Below are positions 8,342-16,816 of a stretch of 64,000 bases of DNA, piece after piece; the first letter of the stretch is position 1; each line of letters begins with the position of its first letter. Under the pieces are notes generated by a model that searched no databases, was not told where the DNA came from, and saw only the letters and a program-made list of their open reading frames with translations. The DNA comes from Deltaproteobacteria bacterium (GTDB lineage Bacteria > Desulfobacterota > Desulfobulbia > Desulfobulbales > Desulfurivibrionaceae). A program made the translations under genes and the position numbers. The stretch is taken from NCBI GenBank assembly GCA_013349285.1, contig DUZU01000010.1, positions 1-64,000 of the forward strand. The letters run 5' to 3'.

Positions 8342-8854
8342 TTAGCCCTTGGCCGGAGGAGGGGTGAAAACCCGCTGGCCGAGTTCGGCGTCCAGGGTGA
8401 ACAGGGCGCTGGTATCCTTGCCGATGAGTTTGAGTTTATCAAGCACCGCTCCCACCCCCGACTCTTCTTCAACCTGCTCCGTGACAAACCATTGAAGAAA
8501 GATGTTGCTGGCGTGGTCCCGTTCGTCCAGGGCGAGATTGACCAGGTTGTTGATCAGGCCGGTGACCTTTTGTTCGTGGGCCAAAACATCCTGGAAAACC
8601 GCCAGAGCTGATTTCCAGGTGGTCGGGGGCTGGTCAATGGCCTTTAGCGAAACCCGGCCGCCCCGTTCGTTGACAAAATTGAGAAGCTTCATGCCGTGGA
8701 ACCATTCCTCTTCGGCCTGGGCCCGCATCCATTGGGCAGCGCCGGGCAGGCCGCTGGAGTCGAAATAGGTGCTCATGGACAGATACATGTAAGATGAATA
8801 AAACTCGGCATTGATCTGCTCGTTAATAGCTTTTTCCATTTTTTTGCTTAACAT
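8342..8854 (-). CDS. ftnA: ferritin (non-heme iron storage)
   Basis: A 170-residue ferritin from the ATG at 8854, which has a GAGAGAA ribosome site; an upstream in-frame ATG at 8899 lies inside the preceding gene and is unlikely. Ferroxidase ligands are visible: NEQINAEFYSSYMYLSM, then EEEWFHGMKLLNFV and later EQVEEESGV. It forms 24-mer cages that oxidise and store iron, lowering Fenton chemistry. No heme-binding methionine pattern of bacterioferritin was recognised. It follows the desulfoferrodoxin gene by 32 bases and is probably co-transcribed with it. Confidence 0.93.
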   Translation of the reverse strand: MLSKKMEKAINEQINAEFYSSYMYLSMSTYFDSSGLPGAAQWMRAQAEEEWFHGMKLLNFVNERGGRVSLKAIDQPPTTWKSALAVFQDVLAHEQKVTGLINNLVNLALDERDHASNIFLQWFVTEQVEEESGVGAVLDKLKLIGKDTSALFTLDAELGQRVFTPPPAKG

Positions 8855-8886
8855 GGTTCGTTCTCTCGTGAAAATTTTAAGGACGG

Positions 8887-9264
8887 TTAGGCCTTCCAAA
8901 GTCCATGCAGATTGCAGTATTCCCGGGCTGATACCGTGGTGGTGGTGTCAATGGCGAAAAAAGCTTCGGCAGGGGCGCCCGGGGTCAGAAACTGCCGATA
9001 GGCCTTGCCTCCGGCAATAAGTTCGATCCATTCGATCAGGTGTTTTTCCTCCATGGGGTGGGGGACGCTGCCGACCTTTACCTTGTAGCCGCCGTCAACC
9101 TTTTCGATCACCGGCACGTGTTTTTCCTGGGCCGCATCAACGGTATTTTCGCCAAGCAAGGTCATGGGCTGGCCGCAACAAACCAAGTCCCCGGCGCCAC
9201 TGTGAATAACCTCAACCATGTTGCCACAAAGTTCGCATTTGTATACTTGCATTTTTTCAGCCAT
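8887..9264 (-). CDS. dfx: desulfoferrodoxin (superoxide reductase, two-centre type)
   Basis: A 125-residue class I superoxide reductase. Centre I (desulforedoxin type) is given by C10, C13, C29 and C30; the catalytic centre II by H49 (in EKHVPV), H69, H75, C117 and H120 (in CNLHGLW). E47 and K48 near the active iron are conserved. It reduces superoxide to peroxide without making oxygen; rubrerythrin, encoded just upstream, then removes the peroxide. The ribosome site AAGGAGAAG precedes the start. Length and motifs are complete. Confidence 0.96.
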   Translation of the reverse strand: MAEKMQVYKCELCGNMVEVIHSGAGDLVCCGQPMTLLGENTVDAAQEKHVPVIEKVDGGYKVKVGSVPHPMEEKHLIEWIELIAGGKAYRQFLTPGAPAEAFFAIDTTTTVSAREYCNLHGLWKA

Positions 9265-9346
9265 GGTACTTCTCCTTAATTTTGTTTTTTACTGCCCCGG
9301 TTGAGGCAGTTGTCATCATTGTGTGGCCGTCGGTACCGGCATGTTT

Positions 9347-9922
9347 TCACCAGTTTTCGCCGAGTAGCTCGAAATGATCCCGGGGGTGGTCGCAGGCCAT
9401 ACATTTTTCCGGAGCTTCGGTGCCTTCGTGAAGATAGCCGCAGTTACGGCAGCGCCAGGTAACTTTTTCATCGCGTTTAAAAACCCGGCCTTGTTGGATA
9501 TTGGTCATCAGTTCGCGGTAGCGTTTTTCGTGTTGTTTCTCGGCGTTGGCAATGGCCATGAAGATCCCGGCTAATTTCGGGAATCCCTCTTCTTTGGCGA
9601 TTCTGGCGAATTCCGGGTACATGATGGTGTGTTCGTGATTTTCGCCGTTGGCCGCATCGAGCAGGTTTTCCAGGGTGGTGCCGATCATCCCGGCGGGAAA
9701 GCTTGCGGTAATCTCCACCTCGCCGCCCTCCAGCATCTTGAACAGCCGTTTGGCATGCTCTTTTTCCTGGTTGGCGGTTTCTTCAAAAATAGTTGAAATC
9801 TGAACGTAGCCTTCTTTTTTAGCCTTGGAAGCATAGTAGGTGTATTTGTTGCGGGCCTGGGACTCACCGGCAAAGGCGGTGAGGATGTTTTTTTCGGTCT
9901 GCGTACCTTTTAGTGAAGACAT
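9347..9922 (-). CDS. rbr: rubrerythrin
   Basis: A 191-residue peroxide reductase. Residues 1-145 form the diiron four-helix domain (FAGESQARNKYTYYA, then EETANQEKEHAKRLF and NAEKQHEKRY). The C-terminus is a rubredoxin domain with CRNCGY and CMACDHP. It reduces hydrogen peroxide in the cytoplasm. The ribosome site AGGAGG is strong. A TATAAT -10 box upstream overlaps a possible PerR site, and a PerR-like gene lies next to it, so peroxide control is likely. Confidence 0.96.
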   Translation of the reverse strand: MSSLKGTQTEKNILTAFAGESQARNKYTYYASKAKKEGYVQISTIFEETANQEKEHAKRLFKMLEGGEVEITASFPAGMIGTTLENLLDAANGENHEHTIMYPEFARIAKEEGFPKLAGIFMAIANAEKQHEKRYRELMTNIQQGRVFKRDEKVTWRCRNCGYLHEGTEAPEKCMACDHPRDHFELLGENW

Positions 9923-9944
9923 GTTTGCGAATCCTCCTGTTGTA

Positions 9945-9959
9945 AATTACTTATTATAG
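9945..9959 (-). promoter_or_regulatory. candidate PerR box over the rbr -10 element
   Basis: The 15 bases match the PerR/Fur consensus TTATAATTATTATAA at 10 of 15 positions and contain, on the minus strand, a perfect TATAAT upstream of rbr. Overlap of box and -10 would allow repression. The match is moderate and AT-rich sequence makes chance matches likely. Confidence 0.4.
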
Positions 9960-10093
9960 AATGGACCAATTTTTTTTAATTGTACATATTTTTTAGGGGT
10001 TTGGTGAAAAAAAATGCTGCTTTTCTTGGTGAGGATATCAGGGCGCAATTATCCTGATTAACTTGCCTCAACTCGGCTGAGCAGGGGGAAAGC

Positions 10094-10498
10094 TTATTTG
10101 CAGGCCGGGCAGATACCGGTAAATTCCAGCCGATGCCGGATGATTGTATATTTGCTCAGTTTGCCCGCCTCTTTTTCCACGCTCCGGTCAGGCGGCATGT
10201 CAATGTCGTCGACCTTGCCGCATTTGGCACAGCGGACATGGTAATGGGTTTCGGCATTCGCATCGAAGCGTTTTTGGGTTCCGCCGATATCCAGTTTCTG
10301 GATAACTCCGCAGTCGGACATGATCTCCAGGTTGCGGTAAACGGTTCCCAGGCTGATTTTGGGCAATCTCTTGCGCACCATCTGGTAGAGCTCATCTGCT
10401 GTCGGATGAGATTTTACGCTCATCAATTCGTCAAGGATGAGCTGCCTTTGTTTGGTAATCCGCAAGCTGCTGCAATCAATTTGGTCTAGTTCTAGCAC
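10094..10498 (-). CDS. perR: Fur family regulator, PerR-like
   Basis: A 134-residue Fur-superfamily repressor. The winged helix spans about 10-80 (TKQRQLILDELMSVKSHPTADELY, KISLGTVYRNLE). The dimerisation part has HYHVRCAKCG and a C-terminal CPAC, the four-cysteine structural zinc site. Position beside rubrerythrin suggests the peroxide sensor PerR rather than the iron sensor Fur. It starts with GTG, seven bases after GGAGG. A PerR-like box lies upstream at 10521-10537. Fur and PerR cannot be separated with certainty by eye. Confidence 0.85.
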   Translation of the reverse strand: MLELDQIDCSSLRITKQRQLILDELMSVKSHPTADELYQMVRKRLPKISLGTVYRNLEIMSDCGVIQKLDIGGTQKRFDANAETHYHVRCAKCGKVDDIDMPPDRSVEKEAGKLSKYTIIRHRLEFTGICPACK

Positions 10499-10520
10499 AA
10501 TACTCCCTCCCGAGATTGTT

Positions 10521-10537
10521 TAAGAATGATTACTATT
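10521..10537 (-). promoter_or_regulatory. candidate PerR/Fur box upstream of perR
   Basis: The sequence TAAGAATGATTACTATT, 23 bases before the perR start, has an AATGATTA core and matches the PerR consensus at 10 of 15 positions. Autoregulation is common for this family. Match is moderate. Confidence 0.4.
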
Positions 10538-10734
10538 TTTACAACAAACACCTTTTGTGTGCAATGGTTTTTTTTGTGAAAGAATGAAAAAAAGTGAGCT
10601 CTGTTTTGGGGAGGTGCTGCCGACCCTGCTGGCTAAATCAGAAGTTGGAAAGGGGAGGCTTGTTTTGTTGAAAGAACCGGCGGTTCGCCCCCACGAGCCA
10701 AGGGGGCCAGTTGAGTCGTTAGGGCGAGGCTAGC

Positions 10735-11322
10735 CTAAAAGGTGCCGACCAGGGCGGCGTCGGTGGCAATCTCGGCCGGTTCCTGCAACGGGCCTAAAGG
10801 ATTTTTTTTGTAGATTTCTTCGTCGATGAGCGGTTTGCCGTCCCAAATCTTGTAAACGACAAGATCGTCAACCAGCACGATGAGGGCGGAAAAACGCCAG
10901 CCGGTCTGCTGGGACAATCTCTTAAACCGTAAAAGATCCAAAACCACATTGCCATGTCTTTTGCTTTTGACCTTTTGCAGTTTGAGCTCATAGGCCAGGC
11001 AGGCGTTTTTGGCTTCGACGCAGCCCTTAAGCCCTACGTCGAGATCATTTTTGGTAATGGAAGAGTTGGGCATGAACTTTTCGATGATGGAGAGATAGTT
11101 CAGGATTTCGATATTAGGGGTTTTGTACGGGTCAAAGCCCAGTTTGTTTAACTCCTCGCTGGTTGTGGCAAAGGGAATGATCTGGTCATAGGAGGACTTT
11201 AGCTGGCCAAAGGTGTCCCATTGTGACTGGGCCGTGGTTTTAGCCACCGGCAACAGGCCGGAGCAGCCGCTGAAAGCAAAGAGGCAAAGGGGAATCATCA
11301 AAAGGCCGGGTCGTAATCTCAT
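10735..11322 (-). CDS. hypothetical outer- or inner-membrane lipoprotein
   Basis: From the ATG at 11322 (AAGGA eight bases upstream) the product is 195 residues. It has a lipoprotein signal: MRLRPGLLMIPLCLFAF then SGC as lipobox, so the mature chain would begin at that cysteine. The mature part starts with a segment (QLKSSYDQIIPFATTSEELNKLGF) resembling the helical start of BamE/SmpA-like folds, then a mixed alpha/beta region with one further cysteine pair (GCVEAKNAC). No function can be assigned. It lies just downstream of the YhdH-type gene on the same strand. Confidence 0.75.
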   Translation of the reverse strand: MRLRPGLLMIPLCLFAFSGCSGLLPVAKTTAQSQWDTFGQLKSSYDQIIPFATTSEELNKLGFDPYKTPNIEILNYLSIIEKFMPNSSITKNDLDVGLKGCVEAKNACLAYELKLQKVKSKRHGNVVLDLLRFKRLSQQTGWRFSALIVLVDDLVVYKIWDGKPLIDEEIYKKNPLGPLQEPAEIATDAALVGTF

Positions 11323-11354
11323 CGCTGTCATCCTTGGTTGGGCGGGGTAAAAAA

Positions 11355-12356
11355 TCACGCATCCAAATTCAGTATAACTCGGCCCCGGTGTTTTCCCAGT
11401 AAAATATTTTCAATATATTGATCCAGTTCCGGCAGGGAGATTTCGGTAACGAGTTTCTCCAGGTCCGGCAGCCGCCATTGATCGGCAAGTTTCTGCCAGA
11501 TCGGGATCCGGACCTCCATGGCGCAACTGGCGGAATCGATACCGATCAGGCTGATGCCGCGCAGGATAAAGGGGTAGACGTTGAGGGGCAGATCCGGCGA
11601 GGCGGCATTGCCGCAGCAGGTCACCGCACCGCCGTAGCGGGTGGATTTGATGGCGGTGGCCAGGATGGGGCCGCCCACCGTATCGACGACCCCCGCCCAT
11701 TTGCCCTTGAGAATCATGCGATCGGAGGTGTCGATTGCCTTGGCGCGGGGCAGGATTTCTTCCGCGCCAAGTTCCCGCAGAAAACTCTCTTCTTCAACCT
11801 TGCCGGTGGCGGCCACCACCCGGTAGCCGGCCTTGGCGAGCATGGCCACCGCCATGCTGCCCACCCCGCCGGTGGCCCCGGTTACCAGGATTTTGCCCTG
11901 GTCGGGGGTAACCGGATGTTGGCTGAGCCGGTAAACGCATTGGGCCGCGGTAAAGCCCGCGGTGCCGTAGATCATGCTTTCCCGCAGGGTCATCCCGGCG
12001 GGCAGCGGCATGACCCATTTGGCCGGAACCCTGATGTAGCGGCCGAAGCCGCCCGGGGTGTTCATCCCCAGATCGTAGCAGGAGACAATCACCTCATCGC
12101 CCGCCGCAAAGTCTTCATGCTCGCTGTGCTCGACAACCCCTGCCGCGTCTATCCCAGGGGTGTGCGGGTATTTTCGGGTAACGCCGCGGTTGCCGGAGGC
12201 GGACAGGGCGTCTTTATAGTTGAGCGATGAGTATTTTACCCGGACCAAAACCTCGCCCTCGGGCAGCTCGTCGATGGTTTTTTCCCGAAGTTCGCGTTTG
12301 AAGGTGTCGGGTTTGGTTTCGGAAACAACCATGGCGGTAAATTTTAGAGAAGACAT
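11355..12356 (-). CDS. acuI: YhdH/YhfP family NADPH oxidoreductase (acrylyl-CoA reductase type)
   Basis: A 333-residue medium-chain dehydrogenase/reductase without zinc ligands. The N-terminal catalytic domain shows VKYSSLNYKDALSASGN and HTPGIDAAGVV; the Rossmann fold has VTGATGGVGSMAVAMLAKAGY, which binds NADPH. The family includes E. coli YhdH and Rhodobacter AcuI, which reduce acrylyl-CoA to propionyl-CoA. Length is normal (about 325-330). The start has an AAAGGAACC ribosome site. It is divergent from the EF-G paralogue. The physiological substrate here is not certain. Confidence 0.88.
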   Translation of the reverse strand: MSSLKFTAMVVSETKPDTFKRELREKTIDELPEGEVLVRVKYSSLNYKDALSASGNRGVTRKYPHTPGIDAAGVVEHSEHEDFAAGDEVIVSCYDLGMNTPGGFGRYIRVPAKWVMPLPAGMTLRESMIYGTAGFTAAQCVYRLSQHPVTPDQGKILVTGATGGVGSMAVAMLAKAGYRVVAATGKVEEESFLRELGAEEILPRAKAIDTSDRMILKGKWAGVVDTVGGPILATAIKSTRYGGAVTCCGNAASPDLPLNVYPFILRGISLIGIDSASCAMEVRIPIWQKLADQWRLPDLEKLVTEISLPELDQYIENILLGKHRGRVILNLDA

Positions 12357-12637
12357 TTGGTTCCTTTTGTTGTGCCGTCAGGCGATTGGTGGCGCCGGAT
12401 ATCTTGTTGGGAATAATACAACAAAAAATATCTACTCTATATAAAATAAACGCCAAGTACAGAAAATGAAATGGTATATTGCAAAAGCCGGGCGCATTTG
12501 TTTATTAAATCAAGGGGGATAATTCCGGTAATGTCGGAAAAACCGCTGATTTCGCCTGGTTTGCCCTTTGGGATGAAACACACTGCAGCTGCAAGTGTTG
12601 CGGGGTCTTGAAACATAAAGAGGAGAGAGGAGGAAGC

Positions 12638-14752
12638 ATGAAGGTCTATGATGAAAAACATATCAAGAATATAGTTTTACTTGGCAGTGTAAAATCAGGG
12701 AAGACCACCCTTGCCGAGACCATGGTTTTCGAGGCCGGCCTGATCAAGCGGCGGGGCAGTGTCGAAGATAAAAACACCATCTCCGATTATCACGAAATCG
12801 AGCATGATCGCGGCAACTCGGTCTATGCCACCTCTCTGCATACCGAATGGCGCGACTATAAGATTAACATCGTTGATACCCCGGGCCTTGATGATTTCGT
12901 GGGTGAAATCGCCGCGGCCCTTAGGGTTGCCGACACCTGTGTGATGCTGATCAACGCACAGTACGGGGTGGAGGTCGGCACCGAACTCAACTGGAATTCC
13001 GTTGAGAAATTCAGCAAGCCCGTTATTTTCGCCGTTAATAAGGTCGATCATCCCAAGGCCGATTATGACCTGGCCGTGGAGTCCCTGCGCGAGAGGTTCG
13101 GTGATGCCGCGGTGCGCATGCAGTATCCGGTTAACCAGGGCGAGGGCTTTGACTGCATCATCGATCTGTTGAAGATGACCATGTACAAGTTCCCGGCCGA
13201 GGGCGGCAAGCCCGAGAAATTACCCATCCCGGACAGCGAGAAAGAGAAGGCTGATCAGCTCCATAACGAGCTGGTCGAAAAGGCGGCGGAAAACGATGAA
13301 GAGTTGATGGAGCTCTACTTTGAAAAGGGCAGCCTTGATGAGGATGAGCTGCGCAAGGGGTTGAAGATCGGCATGCTCAACCGGGATGTTTTCCCCATTT
13401 TCTGTATGTCCGCCAAGCAGAATATGGGCAGTGGCCGGATGATGGGCTTTATCGACAATGTCGCTCCGTCGGCCAACGAGATGTTGCCCGAGAAAATCAC
13501 GGACGGCGACGAGCTGGTCTGCGATCCGGCCGGCCCCCCTGTTGTGTTCGTGTTCAAGACCCTGGTTGAGCCCTATCTCGGCAAAATCACCTTTTTCAAG
13601 GTCTGCTCCGGCGAGGTCGTGGAAAACACCGAGTTGACCAATTACCAGACCGGTGATAGCGAGCGGTTCAACCAGCTCTTTATCATGGACGGTAAAGAGC
13701 GCCGGCAGGTGGCAAAGCTGGTGGCCGGTGATATCGGTGCCACCTTAAAGCTGAAAAACACGGCAACCAATCATACCCTGCACGGCAAGGGTAAGAAGGT
13801 GGCCCTGGTGCCCATCGAGTTTCCCGAGCCGCGGATTCGCAGCGTGGTGGTGGCCAAGGATAAAAAGAATGACGAAAAATTGACCGAGGCCCTGCGTGAC
13901 ATGCAGGCGGAGGATCAGACCCTGCGGGCGGAGTTTTCGCCGGAACTCAAACAGCTCATTCTCTGGGGCCAGGGCGATCTCCATCTGCAGGTGGCCAAAT
14001 GGCGGCTGGAGAAGGTCTACGGCATTGAGGTGGAGTTTGCGGAGCCGCGTATTCCTTATCGGGAAACGATTCAGAAGGCGGCCACCACCGTCTACCGCCA
14101 CAAAAAGCAGTCCGGTGGTTCCGGTCAGTTCGCCGAGGTGCATATGCGGATCGATCCCTATGTGGAAGGGGCGCCTGATCCCGAGGATCTTTCGGTGCGC
14201 GGCAAGGAGGAGATTGATCTGCCCTGGGGCGGCAAGCTTGTTTTTTACAACTGTATTGTCGGCGGCGCCATTGATCTGCGGTATCTGCCTTCCATTCTCA
14301 AGGGGGTAATGGAGAAGATGGAAGAGGGGCCGATTACCGGTTCCTATGTGCGGGATGTGCGGGTCATGGTTTTTGACGGCAAGATGCACACGGTTGACTC
14401 CAATGATATTTCTTTCAAGATTGCCGGGGCCCAGGCCTTTAAGGATGCTTTCCGGCAGGCTGATCCTTTAATCCTTGAACCGATTTACGAGATGGAGATT
14501 TTGGTGCCCGAAGATCTGATGGGCGACGTGATGAGTGATTTGCAGGCGCGGCGTTCGGTTATTACCGGCATGGATGCCCAGGGTCGCTATCAGGTGATCA
14601 AGGCGGCCACCCCGTTGGCCGAGCAGTACAAGTACACCACCGCTCTCAAGTCGATTACCCAGGGCCGGGCGAGTTTCAAACGCAGTTTTAAGGAGTATTC
14701 CCCGGTGCCCTATGATGTGCAGCAGGAGTTGTCTGCCAAGCAGGAAGATTGA
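12638..14752 (+). CDS. elongation factor G paralogue (EF-G2-like)
   Basis: A 704-residue translational GTPase from the ATG at 12638, preceded by a strong GGAGGAAGC site. It has all five EF-G domains. The G motifs deviate from canonical EF-G: G1 is GSVKSGKTT, switch I lacks RGITI (here RGNSV), and G3 is DTPGLDDF where normal EF-G has DTPGHVDF, so the catalytic histidine is replaced by leucine. NKVD (G4) and SAK (G5) remain. The start region resembles the Bacteroides EF-G2 paralogue (recalled), which was reported to support translocation with little GTPase activity. It stands alone and ends at a terminator, unlike fusA in the str operon. Confidence 0.9.
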   Translation: MKVYDEKHIKNIVLLGSVKSGKTTLAETMVFEAGLIKRRGSVEDKNTISDYHEIEHDRGNSVYATSLHTEWRDYKINIVDTPGLDDFVGEIAAALRVADTCVMLINAQYGVEVGTELNWNSVEKFSKPVIFAVNKVDHPKADYDLAVESLRERFGDAAVRMQYPVNQGEGFDCIIDLLKMTMYKFPAEGGKPEKLPIPDSEKEKADQLHNELVEKAAENDEELMELYFEKGSLDEDELRKGLKIGMLNRDVFPIFCMSAKQNMGSGRMMGFIDNVAPSANEMLPEKITDGDELVCDPAGPPVVFVFKTLVEPYLGKITFFKVCSGEVVENTELTNYQTGDSERFNQLFIMDGKERRQVAKLVAGDIGATLKLKNTATNHTLHGKGKKVALVPIEFPEPRIRSVVVAKDKKNDEKLTEALRDMQAEDQTLRAEFSPELKQLILWGQGDLHLQVAKWRLEKVYGIEVEFAEPRIPYRETIQKAATTVYRHKKQSGGSGQFAEVHMRIDPYVEGAPDPEDLSVRGKEEIDLPWGGKLVFYNCIVGGAIDLRYLPSILKGVMEKMEEGPITGSYVRDVRVMVFDGKMHTVDSNDISFKIAGAQAFKDAFRQADPLILEPIYEMEILVPEDLMGDVMSDLQARRSVITGMDAQGRYQVIKAATPLAEQYKYTTALKSITQGRASFKRSFKEYSPVPYDVQQELSAKQED

Positions 14753-14768
14753 TTGGTTGGCATCGCAT

Positions 14769-14808
14769 AAAAAAAAGCCGCCGGGACAAAAGTCCCGACG
14801 GCTTTTTT
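14769..14808 (+). terminator. Rho-independent terminator of the EF-G paralogue
   Basis: An 11-base stem GCCGCCGGGAC / GTCCCGACGGC (one mismatch) with an AAAA loop and six T, flanked by A residues, starts 17 bases after the stop codon. It could work in both directions. Confidence 0.9.
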
Positions 14809-15065
14809 AGAGGGGAAGGAAAGGAGAACATCGCTTGCGCGATGGGAAAAATTATTTTGTCTGAACTATCGTTGGCCGACATTTTGTCAAGATCGGTTAA
14901 TGGCCGCCGATCGATTAACGATTACCTTTAATAATTCACCTCTTAATCGCTTTTTTAAATTCTTGCAAGTGGAAATTTTTACGTTTTTTCAATTATTTTG
15001 ATGCGGCCATACCGGGCGCGGCCTGCCGGGCCGCGGGGTGGTCGGCGACAGAGGTGTTAAGGAAT
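14809..15065. other. intergenic stretch upstream of umuD
   Basis: AT-rich around 14930-15000, then GC-rich. No gene is seen. A promoter for umuDC is expected here, but neither a convincing -35/-10 pair nor a LexA box of the E. coli (CTG-N10-CAG) type was found. Confidence 0.5.
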
Positions 15066-15512
15066 ATGGTTCAGATGCGGGCGGATAATTCCATTGCCGA
15101 AATCTATAGCTTTGATCGGAAAAAGCGGATTGCCCGCCCTCTTTTTTCCTGTGGGGTTTCCGCCGGGTTTCCCTCGCCGGCCGATGATTATATCGATCGC
15201 CATCTTGATCTTAATGAATTGATGATCGCCAATCCGGCGGCCACCTTTTTTGTGCGGGTTGCCGGAGATTCGATGGTCGGGGCCGGGATCAATCATGACG
15301 ATATCCTGGTGGTCGACCGCTCGCTCGCTCCGGTGAGCGGCAAGATCGTAATCGCCATCCTCAACGGCGAATTGACGGTGAAACGGCTGGTGAAGACCGA
15401 GCGCTCATGCCGGTTGGTGGCGGAGAATCCCGACTATGAGCCCATCGAGCTTGTCGAGGAAAACCAGTGCGAGATCTGGGGTGTCGCCACCTATGTGATC
15501 CATTCTCTGTAA
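15066..15512 (+). CDS. umuD: UmuD-type S24 autoprotease subunit of DNA polymerase V
   Basis: A protein of 148 residues from ATG 15066 (GTG at 15054 and ATG at 15075 are alternatives; GAGG at 15051 and AAGGA at 15059 fit different starts). It has the S24 serine-lysine dyad: Ser in VAGDSMVGAG and Lys in GELTVKRL. The self-cleavage region reads CGVSAGFPSP, giving an Ala-Gly bond of LexA type where E. coli UmuD has Cys-Gly before GFPSP. RecA-stimulated cleavage would yield UmuD' for translesion synthesis. The stop is 13 bases before umuC, so they form one operon. Confidence 0.92.
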   Translation: MVQMRADNSIAEIYSFDRKKRIARPLFSCGVSAGFPSPADDYIDRHLDLNELMIANPAATFFVRVAGDSMVGAGINHDDILVVDRSLAPVSGKIVIAILNGELTVKRLVKTERSCRLVAENPDYEPIELVEENQCEIWGVATYVIHSL

Positions 15513-15525
15513 CGGGCTGATTCTT

Positions 15526-16803
15526 ATGGCGCAAGTATTTGCCCTGATTGACTGCAATAATTTCTATGTTTCCTGCGAGCGGCTGTTTGCCCCGCAACTT
15601 AAGGCCCGGCCGGTGGTGGTGCTGTCCAATAACGACGGCTGTATCATTGCCCGCTCGGAAGAGGCCAAGGCCTTGGGTATTGCCATGGGCGAGCCCTATT
15701 TTAAGGTCGCGGCCTTTCTCGAAAAACACGCGGTTCATGTTTTTTCCTCCAATTACGCATTATACGGCGATCTGTCCCAGCGGGTCATGGCGGTGCTGCA
15801 GCAGCTGGAGCCTTTTGTGGAGATCTATTCCATTGATGAGGCCTTTGTCTCCCTGCCGGTTGCGGGGGGCGGCGATCTGGTCGCTTATGGCCTGAAGTTG
15901 CGGGAGACCATCCGGCAATGGGTGGGGATCCCCGTTTCCATCGGCTTCGGTCCCACCAAGACCCTGGCCAAGATCGCCAACCGGATGGCCAAGCAGGACA
16001 AGGCCGGCAACGGGGTGTTTAGTCTCCTCGATCATCCCCGGCTTGATGCATTGCTGGCCGAGGTGCCGGTCGGGGCGGTGTGGGGGATCGGTCGCCGCCA
16101 TGGCGCGAAGCTTACGGCCTGCGGGATCCGCAGCGCCTTTGATCTTAAGGGGGGCGATGATGATTGGCTCCGCAAGCACCTCACCATCACCGGCCTGCGC
16201 ACGGCCATGGAGCTGCGGGGGCTTTCCTGCCTGCCCTTTGAGCAGCTGCCGCCGGCCAAAAAATCCATCACCAGTTCCCGCTCCTTTGGTCGGACCGTGC
16301 AGGGCAAGGCTGAGTTGTTCGAGGCCGTGGCCACCTATGTGACAATGGCGGCGGAAAAAATGCGGCGGGCAAAGCTGGTGGCCGGTTGTCTGCAGGTGTT
16401 CGTCACCACCAATCGTTTTAACAAGGATGCCCCCCAGTACAGCAACAGCGAGTCGGTGCGGCTGGAGCCGCCCACGGCCTCGACCCCGGAGCTGCTCAGC
16501 CGCGCCAGGGTTTGCCTGGATCATCTCTATCGGCCGGGTTATGCCTATCAGAAGGCCGGGGTTGTCTTACTTGATCTCTTGCCCGAGGCCAGGCAGCAGG
16601 GTCATCTTTTTGGTGGTGATTCCGGCAAGGCCGGGCCGCTGATGGCGGCGTTGGATAAGATCAATAATCGGTGGGGCCGGGAGACGGTGCAATCTGCGGC
16701 CGCCGGTTTTACAAAGAGCTGGAAAAATCGGCAGGAGCGCAAATCGCCGGCCTATACCACCTGCTGGCACGATTTGCCGGTGGTGCGGGCCTCTCGTCGG
16801 TAA
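15526..16803 (+). CDS. umuC: UmuC, catalytic subunit of DNA polymerase V
   Basis: A 425-residue Y-family polymerase. The palm has FALIDCNNFYVSCERLF (first catalytic Asp) and YSIDEAFVSL (Asp-Glu pair). The little finger (about 235-345) follows SSRSFGRTVQ. The end carries the UmuC-type C-terminal extension (HLFGGDSGKAG). It inserts bases opposite lesions during the SOS response together with UmuD'. Full length for the family (E. coli 422). Lies 13 bases after umuD and converges on the YkgJ gene. Confidence 0.96.
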   Translation: MAQVFALIDCNNFYVSCERLFAPQLKARPVVVLSNNDGCIIARSEEAKALGIAMGEPYFKVAAFLEKHAVHVFSSNYALYGDLSQRVMAVLQQLEPFVEIYSIDEAFVSLPVAGGGDLVAYGLKLRETIRQWVGIPVSIGFGPTKTLAKIANRMAKQDKAGNGVFSLLDHPRLDALLAEVPVGAVWGIGRRHGAKLTACGIRSAFDLKGGDDDWLRKHLTITGLRTAMELRGLSCLPFEQLPPAKKSITSSRSFGRTVQGKAELFEAVATYVTMAAEKMRRAKLVAGCLQVFVTTNRFNKDAPQYSNSESVRLEPPTASTPELLSRARVCLDHLYRPGYAYQKAGVVLLDLLPEARQQGHLFGGDSGKAGPLMAALDKINNRWGRETVQSAAAGFTKSWKNRQERKSPAYTTCWHDLPVVRASRR

Positions 16804-16816
16804 GAACCGAAAAGGG

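Noticed and set aside
10673-10708. GC hairpins downstream of perR region as terminator
   Set aside because: Two short stems (GCCCCC/GGGGGC and GAACC/GGTTC) without a T run; not a convincing terminator.
11418-12230. 270-codon open frame opposite acuI
   Set aside because: Antisense to a clear oxidoreductase; Gly/His-rich artefact.
12583-12605. Palindrome around TGCAGCTGCA upstream of the EF-G paralogue
   Set aside because: Core PvuII-like palindrome with imperfect flanks; too short and with no regulator nearby to call an operator.
15001-15065. LexA box before umuDC
   Set aside because: No CTG-N10-CAG or other recognised LexA motif was found, although a lineage-specific box may exist.
16764-16779. 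TGGCAC...TTGC sigma-54 promoter-like sequence
   Set aside because: It lies inside umuC and the GG to GC spacing is 8, not 10.
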